Below are positions 37,347-45,336 of a stretch of DNA of 64,000 nt, one piece after another. Under the pieces are notes generated by a model. That model ran no database searches. It was not told where the DNA came from and saw only the letters and a program-made list of their open reading frames with translations. The translations under genes were made by a program, and so were the position numbers. How positions within the stretch are numbered: the stretch's first letter is position 1; the number at the start of each line of letters is the position of its first letter. Source of the DNA: Myroides sp. WP-1 (GTDB taxonomy: Bacteria > Bacteroidota > Bacteroidia > Flavobacteriales > Flavobacteriaceae); assembly GCF_014145635.1 (NCBI RefSeq), contig NZ_JACHTC010000018.1, forward strand, positions 1-64,000, written 5' to 3'.

Positions 37347-38454
37347 AGGTTAGTTGACCAAAGGTTTCATTTCTTTTTTCTACAAATAGTTTGTTGTTTG
37401 CTAAGAGAACTGAGTTGATATTATATTCTTCTCCATCAAAAATTTTTGAGCCAAGTAAGTTAAAATGTTTATCGTAATGTTTAACCATAAATGAAGAGAC
37501 GGGGAGCTGAGATACATTATAACTATAGACATCATTGTCTATGCTAATAATGACAAAAAAATCTTGAGTGTTTTTATCGTATACGATATTATCGATATAG
37601 CTTACTTTTTGGTTGTCTTCTTTTTTGTCTTCTCCTGCTATCAATTGCTCTTCTGAGATTATTTGCGTTTGCGATAGAATATTCATGTTGTAGTCTAACT
37701 CATAGATGACTCTGCTAAAAGGGCTGTAAGCGTAGAAACTATGTGCTAGATCAACAAGTAACGTTTTGCTGATGATCGATTTTTTTTCGTCAAAAAGACC
37801 GGGTCTCATTTTGATCCTAGGAGCGGTAAATAAATGCTGGACCACAAGTAAGACGAAAGACTTTTTTTCTAAAGTACGCAGGGCTTTTTGTCGTTCAACT
37901 TCAGATAAATGGGCATGAGCCTCTGTATAGTCTTGATTAGGGCTAAACAAAATGGTTGTCGTAAATTGCTGAAGAGAAAAATGCGTGTAGCAATTATTTC
38001 TAAAGGGAACTAAATAGTAGTCATGTTCATCTCCCATCTTTGAAATAAGAGGTTTTAAATCGCGTGATTGTAAAACATCTCCTTTGGGATTAATAAGGTA
38101 AAACTGATTGAGATCTTCTCTGCTTAACGTGTATAAAATGGAATCTTTACTTATAAATTTGATGTTGTTAGGGCTTTTTTGCAAGTGAAAGTTGATGGTT
38201 AGTGAATCAGTTTTATTACCAGCTAGGTCAAAAAAGTAAACCAAGGGATTTTCAGCTTGGTTGTTGATAAAGTAAAGTTGATAACTTTGAGTTGCTTTAT
38301 CGTAAAATATTCCTCTGCCGACAATAGGATGGGTATTATATCCTAGATCTAAAACAATAGTATGTTGACTTTTAGAACAGCCAGAAAAAACTGTTGCAAT
38401 ACACAGTAGTACTGCAACAGTAATAAGAAAAGAGAGATTAGGTTTGCTGTTCAT
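37324..38454 (-). CDS. Hypothetical lipoprotein, beta-propeller-like
   Basis: A 376-residue protein with a lipobox (VFSGCSK). The mature part is a series of beta-strand pairs with repeated Tyr/Asp-rich turns (YNTHPIVGRGIFYDKATQSYQLYFINN, FYLINPKGDVLQSRDL, YDKNTQDFFVIISIDNDVYSYN). These suggest a six-bladed propeller like DUF4221/6-bladed proteins of Bacteroidota. No catalytic motif seen. Middle gene of the three-lipoprotein operon, overlapping both neighbours. Confidence 0.7.
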   Translation of the reverse strand: MNSKPNLSFLITVAVLLCIATVFSGCSKSQHTIVLDLGYNTHPIVGRGIFYDKATQSYQLYFINNQAENPLVYFFDLAGNKTDSLTINFHLQKSPNNIKFISKDSILYTLSREDLNQFYLINPKGDVLQSRDLKPLISKMGDEHDYYLVPFRNNCYTHFSLQQFTTTILFSPNQDYTEAHAHLSEVERQKALRTLEKKSFVLLVVQHLFTAPRIKMRPGLFDEKKSIISKTLLVDLAHSFYAYSPFSRVIYELDYNMNILSQTQIISEEQLIAGEDKKEDNQKVSYIDNIVYDKNTQDFFVIISIDNDVYSYNVSQLPVSSFMVKHYDKHFNLLGSKIFDGEEYNINSVLLANNKLFVEKRNETFGQLTYEIHTEI

Positions 38455-38920
38455 TTGAGTTTACTATTTGAAAAGCGATTGTTTGTGTAGGAAATTGCGC
38501 TTTCTTAAGGTGAAAAAAAAGTTTGTTTAAACTTTGGTTTTTTGCAAGCTCAATGGTGTACCCTTGGTTCTCTAAGTCTTGTTTAAGTTTTTCTACGGAT
38601 TGTGTATAGCTTGGGGTCGGTGCTATAACAATAACGATATCAGAAAAATTGCAGTCGCCATCGTGATTTGTACATTCATTCATGGTGTCAACCCATACTC
38701 TTCTTGGAGGAGATTGTTGTGTTAGGAAATTGCCTATCAGAGCAATACCTTTTTCATCGATGTAGAGTTTATTTAAATCTCTATCACTCAAGCTTTGCTT
38801 CTCGTTTGAAACGAAAGTTGAATTGTTTTTTTCATTTACTACGCTTTCATCTTTGTTACAGGATGAAGTTGTTAGTCCCAATGTAATTATGGAGACGAAC
38901 AATAAATTAAGTGACTTCAT
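38438..38920 (-). CDS. Hypothetical lipoprotein
   Basis: A 160-residue protein with a signal peptide ending in TTSSC (Cys21). The mature chain has no motif I recognise. An internal pair of Cys (NECTNHDGDC) could form a disulfide, which would fit a thiol-active partner such as the CGPC lipoprotein two genes downstream. First gene of the operon. It starts 85 bases after the remnant frame that follows leader RNA copy 4. Confidence 0.7.
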   Translation of the reverse strand: MKSLNLLFVSIITLGLTTSSCNKDESVVNEKNNSTFVSNEKQSLSDRDLNKLYIDEKGIALIGNFLTQQSPPRRVWVDTMNECTNHDGDCNFSDIVIVIAPTPSYTQSVEKLKQDLENQGYTIELAKNQSLNKLFFHLKKAQFPTQTIAFQIVNSNEQQT

Positions 38921-39005
38921 TGTTTTTTTTTAAAGGGTTAAATTTTTATATCATATGAATTTTTGTCATTAGTTGATGAGATGCTCAACAAACAAGTGAA
39001 TTTCC

Positions 39006-39086
39006 TTAACATCTCAACAAAGAGCAAAAAGGTTGAGTTGATGAGATGTTAAGACGTTGAGATAGACCCAACAAACAAAGATTCAT
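39006..39086 (-). pseudogene. Remnant start of a fourth small-protein gene
   Basis: After leader copy 4 the start context CGATTATGAA is the same as before small protein copy 1. After the second codon, however, the frame runs into CAACAAAC and TTGAGTTGATGAG simple repeat and stops after 26 codons. The coding region appears to have been lost and replaced. Confidence 0.7.
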
Positions 39087-39111
39087 AATCGAAACTAGTT
39101 TTAAAGATAAA

Positions 39112-39226
39112 CTCGTACAATTTAGGTGTCCTAACGTCTAGATATCGATTTTTACGTTTTCAGTTGTTTCCAATACCGCCACCATGTTATACAAGTGAAT
39201 TTCTAATATCTTTTAGAGACATCTAG
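39112..39226 (-). ncRNA. Conserved pseudoknotted leader RNA, copy 4 (type A, orphan)
   Basis: It is almost identical in type to copy 1. P1 is CTAGATGTC (39226-39218) with GATATCTAG (39146-39138), one G-U pair. P2 is CTTGTATAA with TTGTACGAG (39120-39112). The core GGTATTGGAAACAAC is unchanged, but the hairpin base has one mismatch. The -7 box TACTTTTA is kept at 39241-39248. Its outer flank matches copy 3, not copy 1, so leader and flank have been recombined. The next gene downstream is the lipoprotein operon. Confidence 0.72.
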
Positions 39227-39233
39227 TTAAATG

Positions 39234-39440
39234 GGAATTGTAAAAGTAAACTGTTTCTTGTTTATTCAAAAGCGTAACTAATTGTAAATGTGTGTTTTAT
39301 TTGAAAATTGAACGCAATTGTAAGTTTTTGTTTGTAAGGCATATGTTGTTTGTTGTTCGTTGAAGGTCGTTAGTTGACGGTAGATTTTGCTTAAACAGAA
39401 AGTACTTTCTTTAAAGAAGAATCCCGTCATCTCACCGACT
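39234..39440. repeat. Direct repeat flanking the lipoprotein operon, right copy
   Basis: The counterpart of 36661-36870, nearly base for base. It continues into an array of CTCACCATCTCACC and CTCACCGACTCACC units up to 39515. Confidence 0.88.
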
Positions 39441-39895
39441 CACCATCTCACCATCTCACCATCTCACCGACTCACCGACTCACCATCTCACCATCTCACC
39501 GACTCACCGACTCACCATCTCAAACAACAAACAAACCTCACTTTAAATCAATCCTTTTTTATTCTCATTTTGTGAAAAAAACCAAGACGAGTTACCAAAG
39601 GAGTGAGAATTATAGATTATTGTAGGGGCTAAAATTCAATATATGTCACTTAATGTCTTGTTAGTCAATCATTTGTGGTGTTATTTTTTCGATTTTATGA
39701 AAAAAAAACTAGTTTCTTTACACATAATTAAAAAGTTAATTGCATAAATTAACAAAAGCATTAATTTTTAGTACAAAATTGCGGTTTTATTGAATATATG
39801 TTAAGTGTTTTTTGTCTAAAACAAATAATAAATCAATAAAATTGCTTTTTTTATGATATATTTGCATTATATGTTAACGTGCTAAAAATAAAAAT
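39441..39895. other. Simple repeat and AT-rich spacer
   Basis: CTCACC arrays to 39515, then very AT-rich DNA with a -7 box at 39857-39864. I see no gene in this part. Confidence 0.7.
39857..39864 (+). promoter_or_regulatory. -7 box (TATATTTG)
   Basis: An exact TAnnTTTG match 31 bases before the ATG of the 82-codon frame at 39896, which supports that small gene. Confidence 0.55.
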
Positions 39896-40144
39896 ATGTT
39901 AGATTCAGTTGTTTTAAAACAAGAATCGTTAAGGCAGGATGATTATTTTGATGAGTTTTTAGTTTTGTTAGAAAATAAAAGAAAACAAGGTCGAAATTAT
40001 CTCTCTTTGTCAAAGATTCCTATTAGTTTGCATTATCGATTGATACAAGAGGGGTATTCTATTAAGAAAGAAAAAAAAGTAGTTACGCGCTATTTTTTCT
40101 GGAAAAAAATTATTTATTACTATAAGGTTGAACGATCAACCTAA
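39896..40144 (+). CDS. Small basic hypothetical protein
   Basis: An 82-residue Lys/Tyr-rich protein (KIPISLHYRLIQEGYSIKKEKKVVTRYFFWKKIIYYYKVE) with no signal peptide. A good -7 box stands at the right distance, and the codon pattern is not repeat-derived, so I treat it as real. The family is unknown. The last codons overlap a hairpin GGTTGA/TCAACC (40128-40141). The candidate small RNA at 40152 follows immediately. Confidence 0.55.
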   Translation: MLDSVVLKQESLRQDDYFDEFLVLLENKRKQGRNYLSLSKIPISLHYRLIQEGYSIKKEKKVVTRYFFWKKIIYYYKVERST

Positions 40145-40151
40145 AACAAAC

Positions 40152-40333
40152 TTTTGTTTACACCCGAGATAAGTACTAACAATCTAAATCGAAATCGCCC
40201 ATACCTTTGAAGGTTGATCAATAACAAAAGCGAACCCCTTTTAAATATTGTGTGCAATAAAAGCACTGCTACTGAGTGTTTTTTATTCTGCTTATCTAAA
40301 TATACCTGTCTTATTAGACAGGTATTTTTTTTT
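40152..40333 (+). ncRNA. Candidate small RNA 1
   Basis: It begins with TTTTGTTTACACCCGAGATAA, a block shared with candidate 2 apart from two bases. AGATAAG (40167-40173) can pair with CTTATCT (40292-40298), closing a domain of about 130 nt. A perfect 9-bp terminator hairpin TACCTGTCT/AGACAGGTA (40304-40325) with a T-run follows. Length of about 180 nt and one long closing stem recall 6S-type RNAs, but I cannot confirm that. No coding frame of note. Confidence 0.45.
40304..40333 (+). terminator. Strong intrinsic terminator
   Basis: TACCTGTCT-TATT-AGACAGGTA (40304-40325) is followed by a T-run of 9. Confidence 0.85.
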
Positions 40334-40839
40334 AGTAGAAAGACTATGTTCTTTTTCAACTGTGAAAATTAACGCAAAAAAAAAGAAGACAACGAAATTC
40401 AGGCTGTGTATTATTGAAACTAATTGAAAATAAATTAACAATAGTTAAATAAAATGAAAAGTTTTTTCTGTTAAAAGATGTAATAATTATTTTAGTTGAG
40501 TTTATTTATTTTTATTTCACTTTTTTTTAATAAAAAATATACTTTTAGTTGTATTATTTACTATATTTATAAAGTCTTACTTTAATAAACCAAAGGCGTT
40601 ATTAATGAAGCGTATGGGTCAAAATGGCAATTGAAATTGAGCATTTTGTGTTTTTAGTTCTTTTAAACTGAAAATAAGAATGTAATAACGTAGCATGAAT
40701 AGAATAATGCGCTAGTATTTGATTGAAAAACAGTTCCTCTAAAGAAATGTGATCGATACAAAATAAAAGGAGTACAAACGAATGCTAAATGTATGTATTT
40801 GGTAAAGCAAGTAACTCCAATTAAAGATAAATATTTGTT
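40334..40839. other. AT-rich spacer between the two candidate small RNAs
   Basis: About 500 very AT-rich bases. The only structure I noticed is an inverted pair CGTTATTA (40597-40604) and TAATAACG (40683-40690). No gene. Confidence 0.5.
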
Positions 40840-41032
40840 TTTTGTTTACACCTAAGATAAATAAGGAAAGAGTAGATTCAATGTATTGCAAAAATATTTG
40901 AAGTCAATAGAATTTGTTAACCGTTATCCTCACTGCAATCTTAAGGAAATACGATACAGTGAATCCGTTCTAACCGTATTATTTATCGCATAAAACCTGC
41001 TCGGAACTACTTTCTCTGAGCAGGTTTTTTTT
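40840..41032 (+). ncRNA. Candidate small RNA 2
   Basis: It has the same 5' block TTTTGTTTACACC (40840-40852) followed by AGATAA. GATAAATAA (40856-40864) pairs with TTATTTATC (40979-40987), the equivalent position of the closing stem in candidate 1 but with a different sequence. Inside, GATTCA/TGAATC and TCACTG/CAGTGA can also pair. A 10-bp terminator (40993-41002 with 41018-41027) ends it. Confidence 0.45.
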
Positions 41033-41033
41033 T
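40993..41033 (+). terminator. Strong intrinsic terminator
   Basis: AAACCTGCTC pairs with GAGCAGGTTT, followed by a T-run; total T-stretch of 9. Confidence 0.85.
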
Positions 41034-41048
41034 GATTGGTTATTTGAT

Positions 41049-41345
41049 GAGGTGGTGAAATCGAAACGCAGTGTAGATTCATCGAACACCAAAATAAATA
41101 TAAAATAAGTGAGATAGTTGATGAGGTGGTGAGTTGATGAGGTGGTGAGTTGATGAGGTGGTGAGTTGATGAGGTGGTGAGTTGACAGTTAATGGCTTCC
41201 TTCTCAACGTCTCAACGTCTCAACACTTCAACGTCTCAACACTTCAACGTCTCAACACTTCAATGTCTCAACGCCTCAACACTTCAACGTCTCAACATCT
41301 CATCAACTCAACGTCTCAACATCTCAACATCTCATCAAACAACGA
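41049..41345. repeat. R1 fragment and direct-repeat arrays
   Basis: 41049-41117 is a short R1 copy (AAATCGAAACGCAGTG, TTCATCGAACACC, ATATAAAATAAGTGAGATAG). GTTGATGAGGTGGTGA units follow to 41183, and then CTCAACGTCTCAACACTTC units from 41202 to 41335. Two open frames here are repeat translation. Confidence 0.88.
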
Positions 41346-41379
41346 ACAACGAACAACGAACATCAAACAACGAACAAAA

Positions 41380-41402
41380 AAAAACGCCTCAAGGGCGTTT
41401 TA
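41380..41402 (-). terminator. Terminator of the nucleotidyltransferase gene
   Basis: On the minus strand AAAACGCC-CTTGA-GGCGTTTT is followed by a T-run, directly after the stop at 41403. Confidence 0.8.
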
Positions 41403-41843
41403 CTATATGGCTATCATTTTTCCATTTTCTTTTTCTGCGACTTCTTTTCGCAAAGAGCTGCTAGAGAACCGATGGTCTCTGGAATTGTAGTACAACTCAA
41501 TTCCTTTCTCTTCGCAGTAACTTCTACCTGTAAAGTTCTTTGACGCATATTCATCGCCTAAGATTCTAACATGTATGTGAAAAGCACGTAAAATATCTTC
41601 TAAATCTTGCTCTGTTGTATACGGAACAATTTCATCTACAAATTTACAACCTTTTAACTGAATGTAGCGTTCTACTACAGTTTGTGTAGGTTTATTTTTT
41701 TCAGGTCTGTCAATAGTAGGATCTGTTTGTAAACCTACAATTAAATAATCGCATTGACGTTTAGCCTCTTCTAACATTTTGATATGACCTGCATGTAACA
41801 AGTCAAATGAACTAAATGTAATACCAATTTTTTTTGTTGTCAT
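41403..41843 (-). CDS. Cytidylyltransferase-family nucleotidyltransferase
   Basis: A 146-residue protein of the nucleotidyltransferase alpha/beta phosphodiesterase superfamily. It has the nucleotide-binding HxGH motif (FDLLHAGHIKML) and a C-terminal HRFSSSSLRKEV equivalent to the KMSKS-like ISSTxIR motif. Length and sequence fit glycerol-3-phosphate cytidylyltransferase-like proteins of Bacteroidota. The substrate is not certain (a sugar- or alcohol-phosphate). Single gene with its own terminator. Confidence 0.85.
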   Translation of the reverse strand: MTTKKIGITFSSFDLLHAGHIKMLEEAKRQCDYLIVGLQTDPTIDRPEKNKPTQTVVERYIQLKGCKFVDEIVPYTTEQDLEDILRAFHIHVRILGDEYASKNFTGRSYCEEKGIELYYNSRDHRFSSSSLRKEVAEKENGKMIAI

Positions 41844-42015
41844 AGCATAATGGGGGTTAAAAGTTTATAATCGAAATGCTTGTTGTAAGATGCAATACGG
41901 TTAAAACTTTTGATAATATCTACAAAAATACAGTGTTTTTATCTAAACTACCAAAGGATTTAAGGGAATATTAAGCTTTGGGGTAGTAATAATTCTTTTG
42001 TGAAAGAAATAGTAA

Positions 42016-42055
42016 ACAAAAAGCGCCTATACCATAGAAGTATAAACGCCTTTTT
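42016..42055 (-). terminator. Probable terminator after ctaA
   Basis: Imperfect stem AAAAAGCG..TATAC with GTATA..CGCCTTTTT about 25 bases past the ctaA stop, with T/A runs at both ends. Confidence 0.6.
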
Positions 42056-42078
42056 ATGTGTTATCGTATAAGTAGAAT

Positions 42079-43116
42079 CTAATCTAATGAACTTTTGCCG
42101 CTATAGTAGCATTTTCTCGCTTCTAAGAACAAATAGTATTGAACTCCAAATAGGATAGAGGCTAAAACTAAGTGGGCTGTCTGTGAGCCAAACGGAAAAT
42201 GGGCATATTGCATCGCAACGCCAGTTAAAATTTCCAGTACTAAGAGTATAGCTACCCATTTTACCTTTGAGAATCCGAGGTTGAGTTTTTTGTTTAAGAA
42301 GAATAAGTAAAAGTTTAAAACAAAAACTAAAATCGAGAAACTACGGTGAATGTAAAATTCAACAGTAGGAGTATTTAACCAGAGGTATTCATTTGTAATT
42401 CCCGCTTTTACTTGTTCGTCAACAAATTCTCGCACTTGTGTTCCTAAAACAACTTGTACCAACGTCAGCAAGAGCGTAATAACTGTTAAGACGCGGAAAG
42501 TAGCATTGTATTTTTTGATTTCCGTTTTGTTTTTTGCTGCTTTGATAATATTGATTAACAAGGCCACAATAACCAGCGCCATTACCATATGAACGGTAAT
42601 TTTAAGCGGATTGAGTACAGAATAAACCACTGTAGCACCTAACCAAGCTTGGAATCCCATCAAGAAAACAACGAGCCAAGAGCCCAATACGAGTTTCTTT
42701 TTAGTTGACCAATAGCCAAAGGAGGCGATAGCTAGTGCTAAACAGGCTAAACCTGCTACGGCACCACAAAGTCGGTTGATGTATTCTGTCCAGGTGTGTT
42801 GAGGGTTAAACTGGGCATAGTCGTGTTTGGTATACTTTTCCCAATGCACTTCGTCATAAACGGATGAGGTTGTAAAGGTGTCTTTTGCTTTCCATAGCGC
42901 TTCATCGTGAATGATCATTTGTCCCTTTTTATATGTTCGATCGGGTTGCCACGTCAGAACTTCTTCTTCTGTAGGGGGAATGTAGTAGCCAAAACACTTG
43001 GGCCAATCCGGACATCCCATTCCAGAACCAGTCATTCGAACAGCTGCTCCCGCAAAGATCACCATGTACACAAGTACAAGTGAAATTTTCGCCAAAGGTA
43101 AAAAAGAGCTTTTCAT
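42079..43116 (-). CDS. ctaA: Heme A synthase (COX15/CtaA family)
   Basis: A 345-residue membrane protein with about eight helices. The first helix pair carries RMTGSGMGCPDWPKCFGYYIPP, diagnostic of CtaA/Cox15. The long loop after it (EEVLTWQPDRTYKKGQMIIHDE) is usual for Bacteroidota members. Conserved His residues for heme lie in the transmembrane helices (KITVHMVMAL, YIHRSFSILVF, QTAHLVLAS). It converts heme O to heme A for cytochrome oxidase. It ends the cluster tsaC-cca-ctaA on the minus strand, 4 bases after cca. Confidence 0.95.
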   Translation of the reverse strand: MKSSFLPLAKISLVLVYMVIFAGAAVRMTGSGMGCPDWPKCFGYYIPPTEEEVLTWQPDRTYKKGQMIIHDEALWKAKDTFTTSSVYDEVHWEKYTKHDYAQFNPQHTWTEYINRLCGAVAGLACLALAIASFGYWSTKKKLVLGSWLVVFLMGFQAWLGATVVYSVLNPLKITVHMVMALVIVALLINIIKAAKNKTEIKKYNATFRVLTVITLLLTLVQVVLGTQVREFVDEQVKAGITNEYLWLNTPTVEFYIHRSFSILVFVLNFYLFFLNKKLNLGFSKVKWVAILLVLEILTGVAMQYAHFPFGSQTAHLVLASILFGVQYYLFLEARKCYYSGKSSLD

Positions 43117-43120
43117 AGTA

Positions 43121-44557
43121 TTATTTATTTACAATTGTTAGTCCTATTTTTTCTGCTTTTGCAAGCATAAAATCATAGGCCGCGTCGTATTCATTGGGAA
43201 TAACTCCCTCTAAAATAGCCTCTTTGATGGCTTCTTTTAAAATACCTATTTCCTTGCATGGCTGTAAGTTGAATAAAGCCATGATTTCCTCTCCTGTAAT
43301 TGGGGGTTGGAAGTTGCGGATATGATCTCTTTCTTCCACTTCAACAATCTTTTTGCGTACCATTTGAAAGTTGTTGTGGTATTTCTTAAACTTGTTTGGA
43401 TTCTTTGTAGTGATGTCAGCTTCACATAGGATCATCAGGTCTTCTACATGCTCTCCGGCGTCGAAAACAAGGCGTCTAACAGCCGAATCGGTTACTTCTT
43501 TTTGCGACAAAACAATAGGACGAGAACTCATCATAACCATCTTCTGCACAAATTTCATCTTCTGATTCAACGGCATATGCAGACGGGTAAAGATGTTTTT
43601 AACCATTTTACCTCCCAAAAATTCGTGTCCGTGAAACGTCCAACCTTGTTTTTTCGAGAATCGCTTGGTCGGTGCTTTACCTATGTCGTGCAACAAAGCC
43701 GCCCAACGCAACCACAGGTCATCTGTGTTTTGCGCAATATTGTCAACCACTTCTAAGGTGTGATAGAAATTGTTTTTATGGGTGTGTCCTTCGATTTCTT
43801 CTACCTGATTTAATGCAATGAGTTCTGGTAAAATCAAATGAAGCAATCCCGTTTTATACAACAAGAGAAATCCCTTTGATGGCTGATCAGCCAATAGGAT
43901 TTTGTTGAGCTCCTCAACGATGCGTTCTCCTGATATAATAGCTAAGCGCCCTGCATTTCTGGAAATAGCTTCTAGCGAATCTTCTTCAATTACAAAATGA
44001 AGTTGCGCGGCAAAGCGAATTGCACGCATCATGCGCAAAGGATCGTCAGAATAGGTGATGTCTGGATCAAGGGGAGTGCGGATCAATTTGTTTTTGAGAT
44101 CTTCACTTCCGTTAAACGGATCGAGAAGTTCGCCATAGTTTGCCTTGTTCAGCGATAAAGCTAAAGCGTTAATGGTAAAATCTCTTCTATTTTGATCATC
44201 TTCTAAGGTTCCGTCTTCCACTACAGGTTTACGGCTGTCAAAGTGATAAGATTCCCTTCTTGCGCCAACAAATTCAATATCAATATCATCATAACGCAAC
44301 ATCGCCGTTCCGTAGTTTTTGAATACCTGAACTTTAGGATGATTAGGAAGCAAATTTGAGACAGCCAAAGCCAATTCAATACCGCTGCCTACAGCAACAA
44401 TATCAATGTCTTTTTTTGAATCTCTTTGCAGTAAAAAATCGCGTACAAAACCGCCTATTACATAAGCGTCTACGTTTAAGTTTGATGCGGCTTGGGCAAT
44501 AATTTCAAAAATAGGATGGTGTAGTGCTTCTTTATATGTTGGGTTATCTTGGGTCAT
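43121..44557 (-). CDS. tRNA nucleotidyltransferase / poly(A) polymerase family with HD domain
   Basis: A 478-residue nucleotidyltransferase of the CCA-adding type. The head domain has IGGFVRDFLLQRDSKKDIDIVAVG (GG..RD...... DxD). Family segments RRDFTINALAL and DPLRMMRAIRFAAQLHF follow. A C-terminal HD domain is present (HTLEVVDNIAQ ... RWAALLHDIGKAPT). It matures or repairs tRNA 3' ends; the three tRNA-His genes nearby lack an encoded CCA. I chose the ATG at 44557; the frame upstream opens only with GTG. Confidence 0.93.
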   Translation of the reverse strand: MTQDNPTYKEALHHPIFEIIAQAASNLNVDAYVIGGFVRDFLLQRDSKKDIDIVAVGSGIELALAVSNLLPNHPKVQVFKNYGTAMLRYDDIDIEFVGARRESYHFDSRKPVVEDGTLEDDQNRRDFTINALALSLNKANYGELLDPFNGSEDLKNKLIRTPLDPDITYSDDPLRMMRAIRFAAQLHFVIEEDSLEAISRNAGRLAIISGERIVEELNKILLADQPSKGFLLLYKTGLLHLILPELIALNQVEEIEGHTHKNNFYHTLEVVDNIAQNTDDLWLRWAALLHDIGKAPTKRFSKKQGWTFHGHEFLGGKMVKNIFTRLHMPLNQKMKFVQKMVMMSSRPIVLSQKEVTDSAVRRLVFDAGEHVEDLMILCEADITTKNPNKFKKYHNNFQMVRKKIVEVEERDHIRNFQPPITGEEIMALFNLQPCKEIGILKEAIKEAILEGVIPNEYDAAYDFMLAKAEKIGLTIVNK

Positions 44558-44574
44558 AGTTTCAAATGGCACCT

Positions 44575-45147
44575 TTACTTTCTAATGATCGTTACTTGTG
44601 CGTTTTCTTTTAATTTAATGATAGTTGAAGGTTTGATTGGTTTATCTTCTTGCTGACGCAATTGAACAACGTAATCCACACCTTCAATAATACGTGGATC
44701 AATGTCTTTAAAGCGCTGAGGCGAAGGTGCACCACTAATATTTGCCGAGGTTGAAACCAAAGGCACTTTCATGCGTTCAATTAAGTTATAGCAGAAAGGC
44801 TCTTTGACAATGCGCATACCTAAGGATTGATCTGCCGCAATAATTTCGGGTGCAACCAATTTTGGATTGTCCAAAATAAGCGTCGTAGGTTTGTCGCTAA
44901 ATTCTAATATTTCCCAAGCTACTTCGGGAATATTGTGAAATACGCGGTGTAAAAGGCGATCGCCATTTACTAATACAATCATGCTCTTGCTTTCTGCACG
45001 TTGTTTTAATTGATATATCTTTTTGATGGCTTCCGAATTCGTCGCGTCGCAACCAATTCCCCAAATCGTATCTGTGGGATACAAAATAATACCGCCATTT
45101 TTAATCACTTCAAAAGCGTTGTGAACTTCTTTTTGGATATCTTCCAT
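44575..45147 (-). CDS. L-threonylcarbamoyladenylate synthase (TsaC/Sua5/YrdC)
   Basis: A 190-residue YrdC-fold protein. Signature GGIILYPTDTIWGIGCDATN, LKQRAESKSMIVLV, TLILDNP and STSANISGAPSP. It makes the threonylcarbamoyl-AMP used for t6A37 in tRNAs. Short form without the Sua5 C-terminal domain. It is the first gene of the tsaC-cca-ctaA unit, so two tRNA-processing enzymes share a transcript. Confidence 0.94.
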   Translation of the reverse strand: MEDIQKEVHNAFEVIKNGGIILYPTDTIWGIGCDATNSEAIKKIYQLKQRAESKSMIVLVNGDRLLHRVFHNIPEVAWEILEFSDKPTTLILDNPKLVAPEIIAADQSLGMRIVKEPFCYNLIERMKVPLVSTSANISGAPSPQRFKDIDPRIIEGVDYVVQLRQQEDKPIKPSTIIKLKENAQVTIIRK

Positions 45148-45336
45148 TATCAGTCTCCTTACAATAAAATTGGTTCTCTATTTTAAGGGCTTAAAAATAC
45201 TAAAAAAATAGGATACACATGAGCCTTGTAGCAGAAGAAATAGACCCATACTTTCAAAAAAGAAAGAATTATAATATTTTTAAGAGGAGTACATCTTTTT
45301 TGGCTTACTTTTAAGACGCCTAAAATTAGTTATATT

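Noticed and set aside
34747..39240. Integron-type cassette array with attC sites instead of leader RNAs
   Set aside because: The structured element lies before each gene rather than after, copy 3 lacks the GTTRRRY end, and no integrase gene is in the window. I keep it only as a distant alternative.
36855..39515. Possible CRISPR array in the CTCACC repeats
   Set aside because: Units are 7-9 bases long without spacers of constant length; no cas gene in the window.
41182..41490. Open frames over the CTCAACGTCTCAAC arrays
   Set aside because: Composition is pure repeat (Ser/Thr/Gln/Leu), and they run into the opposite-strand nucleotidyltransferase gene.
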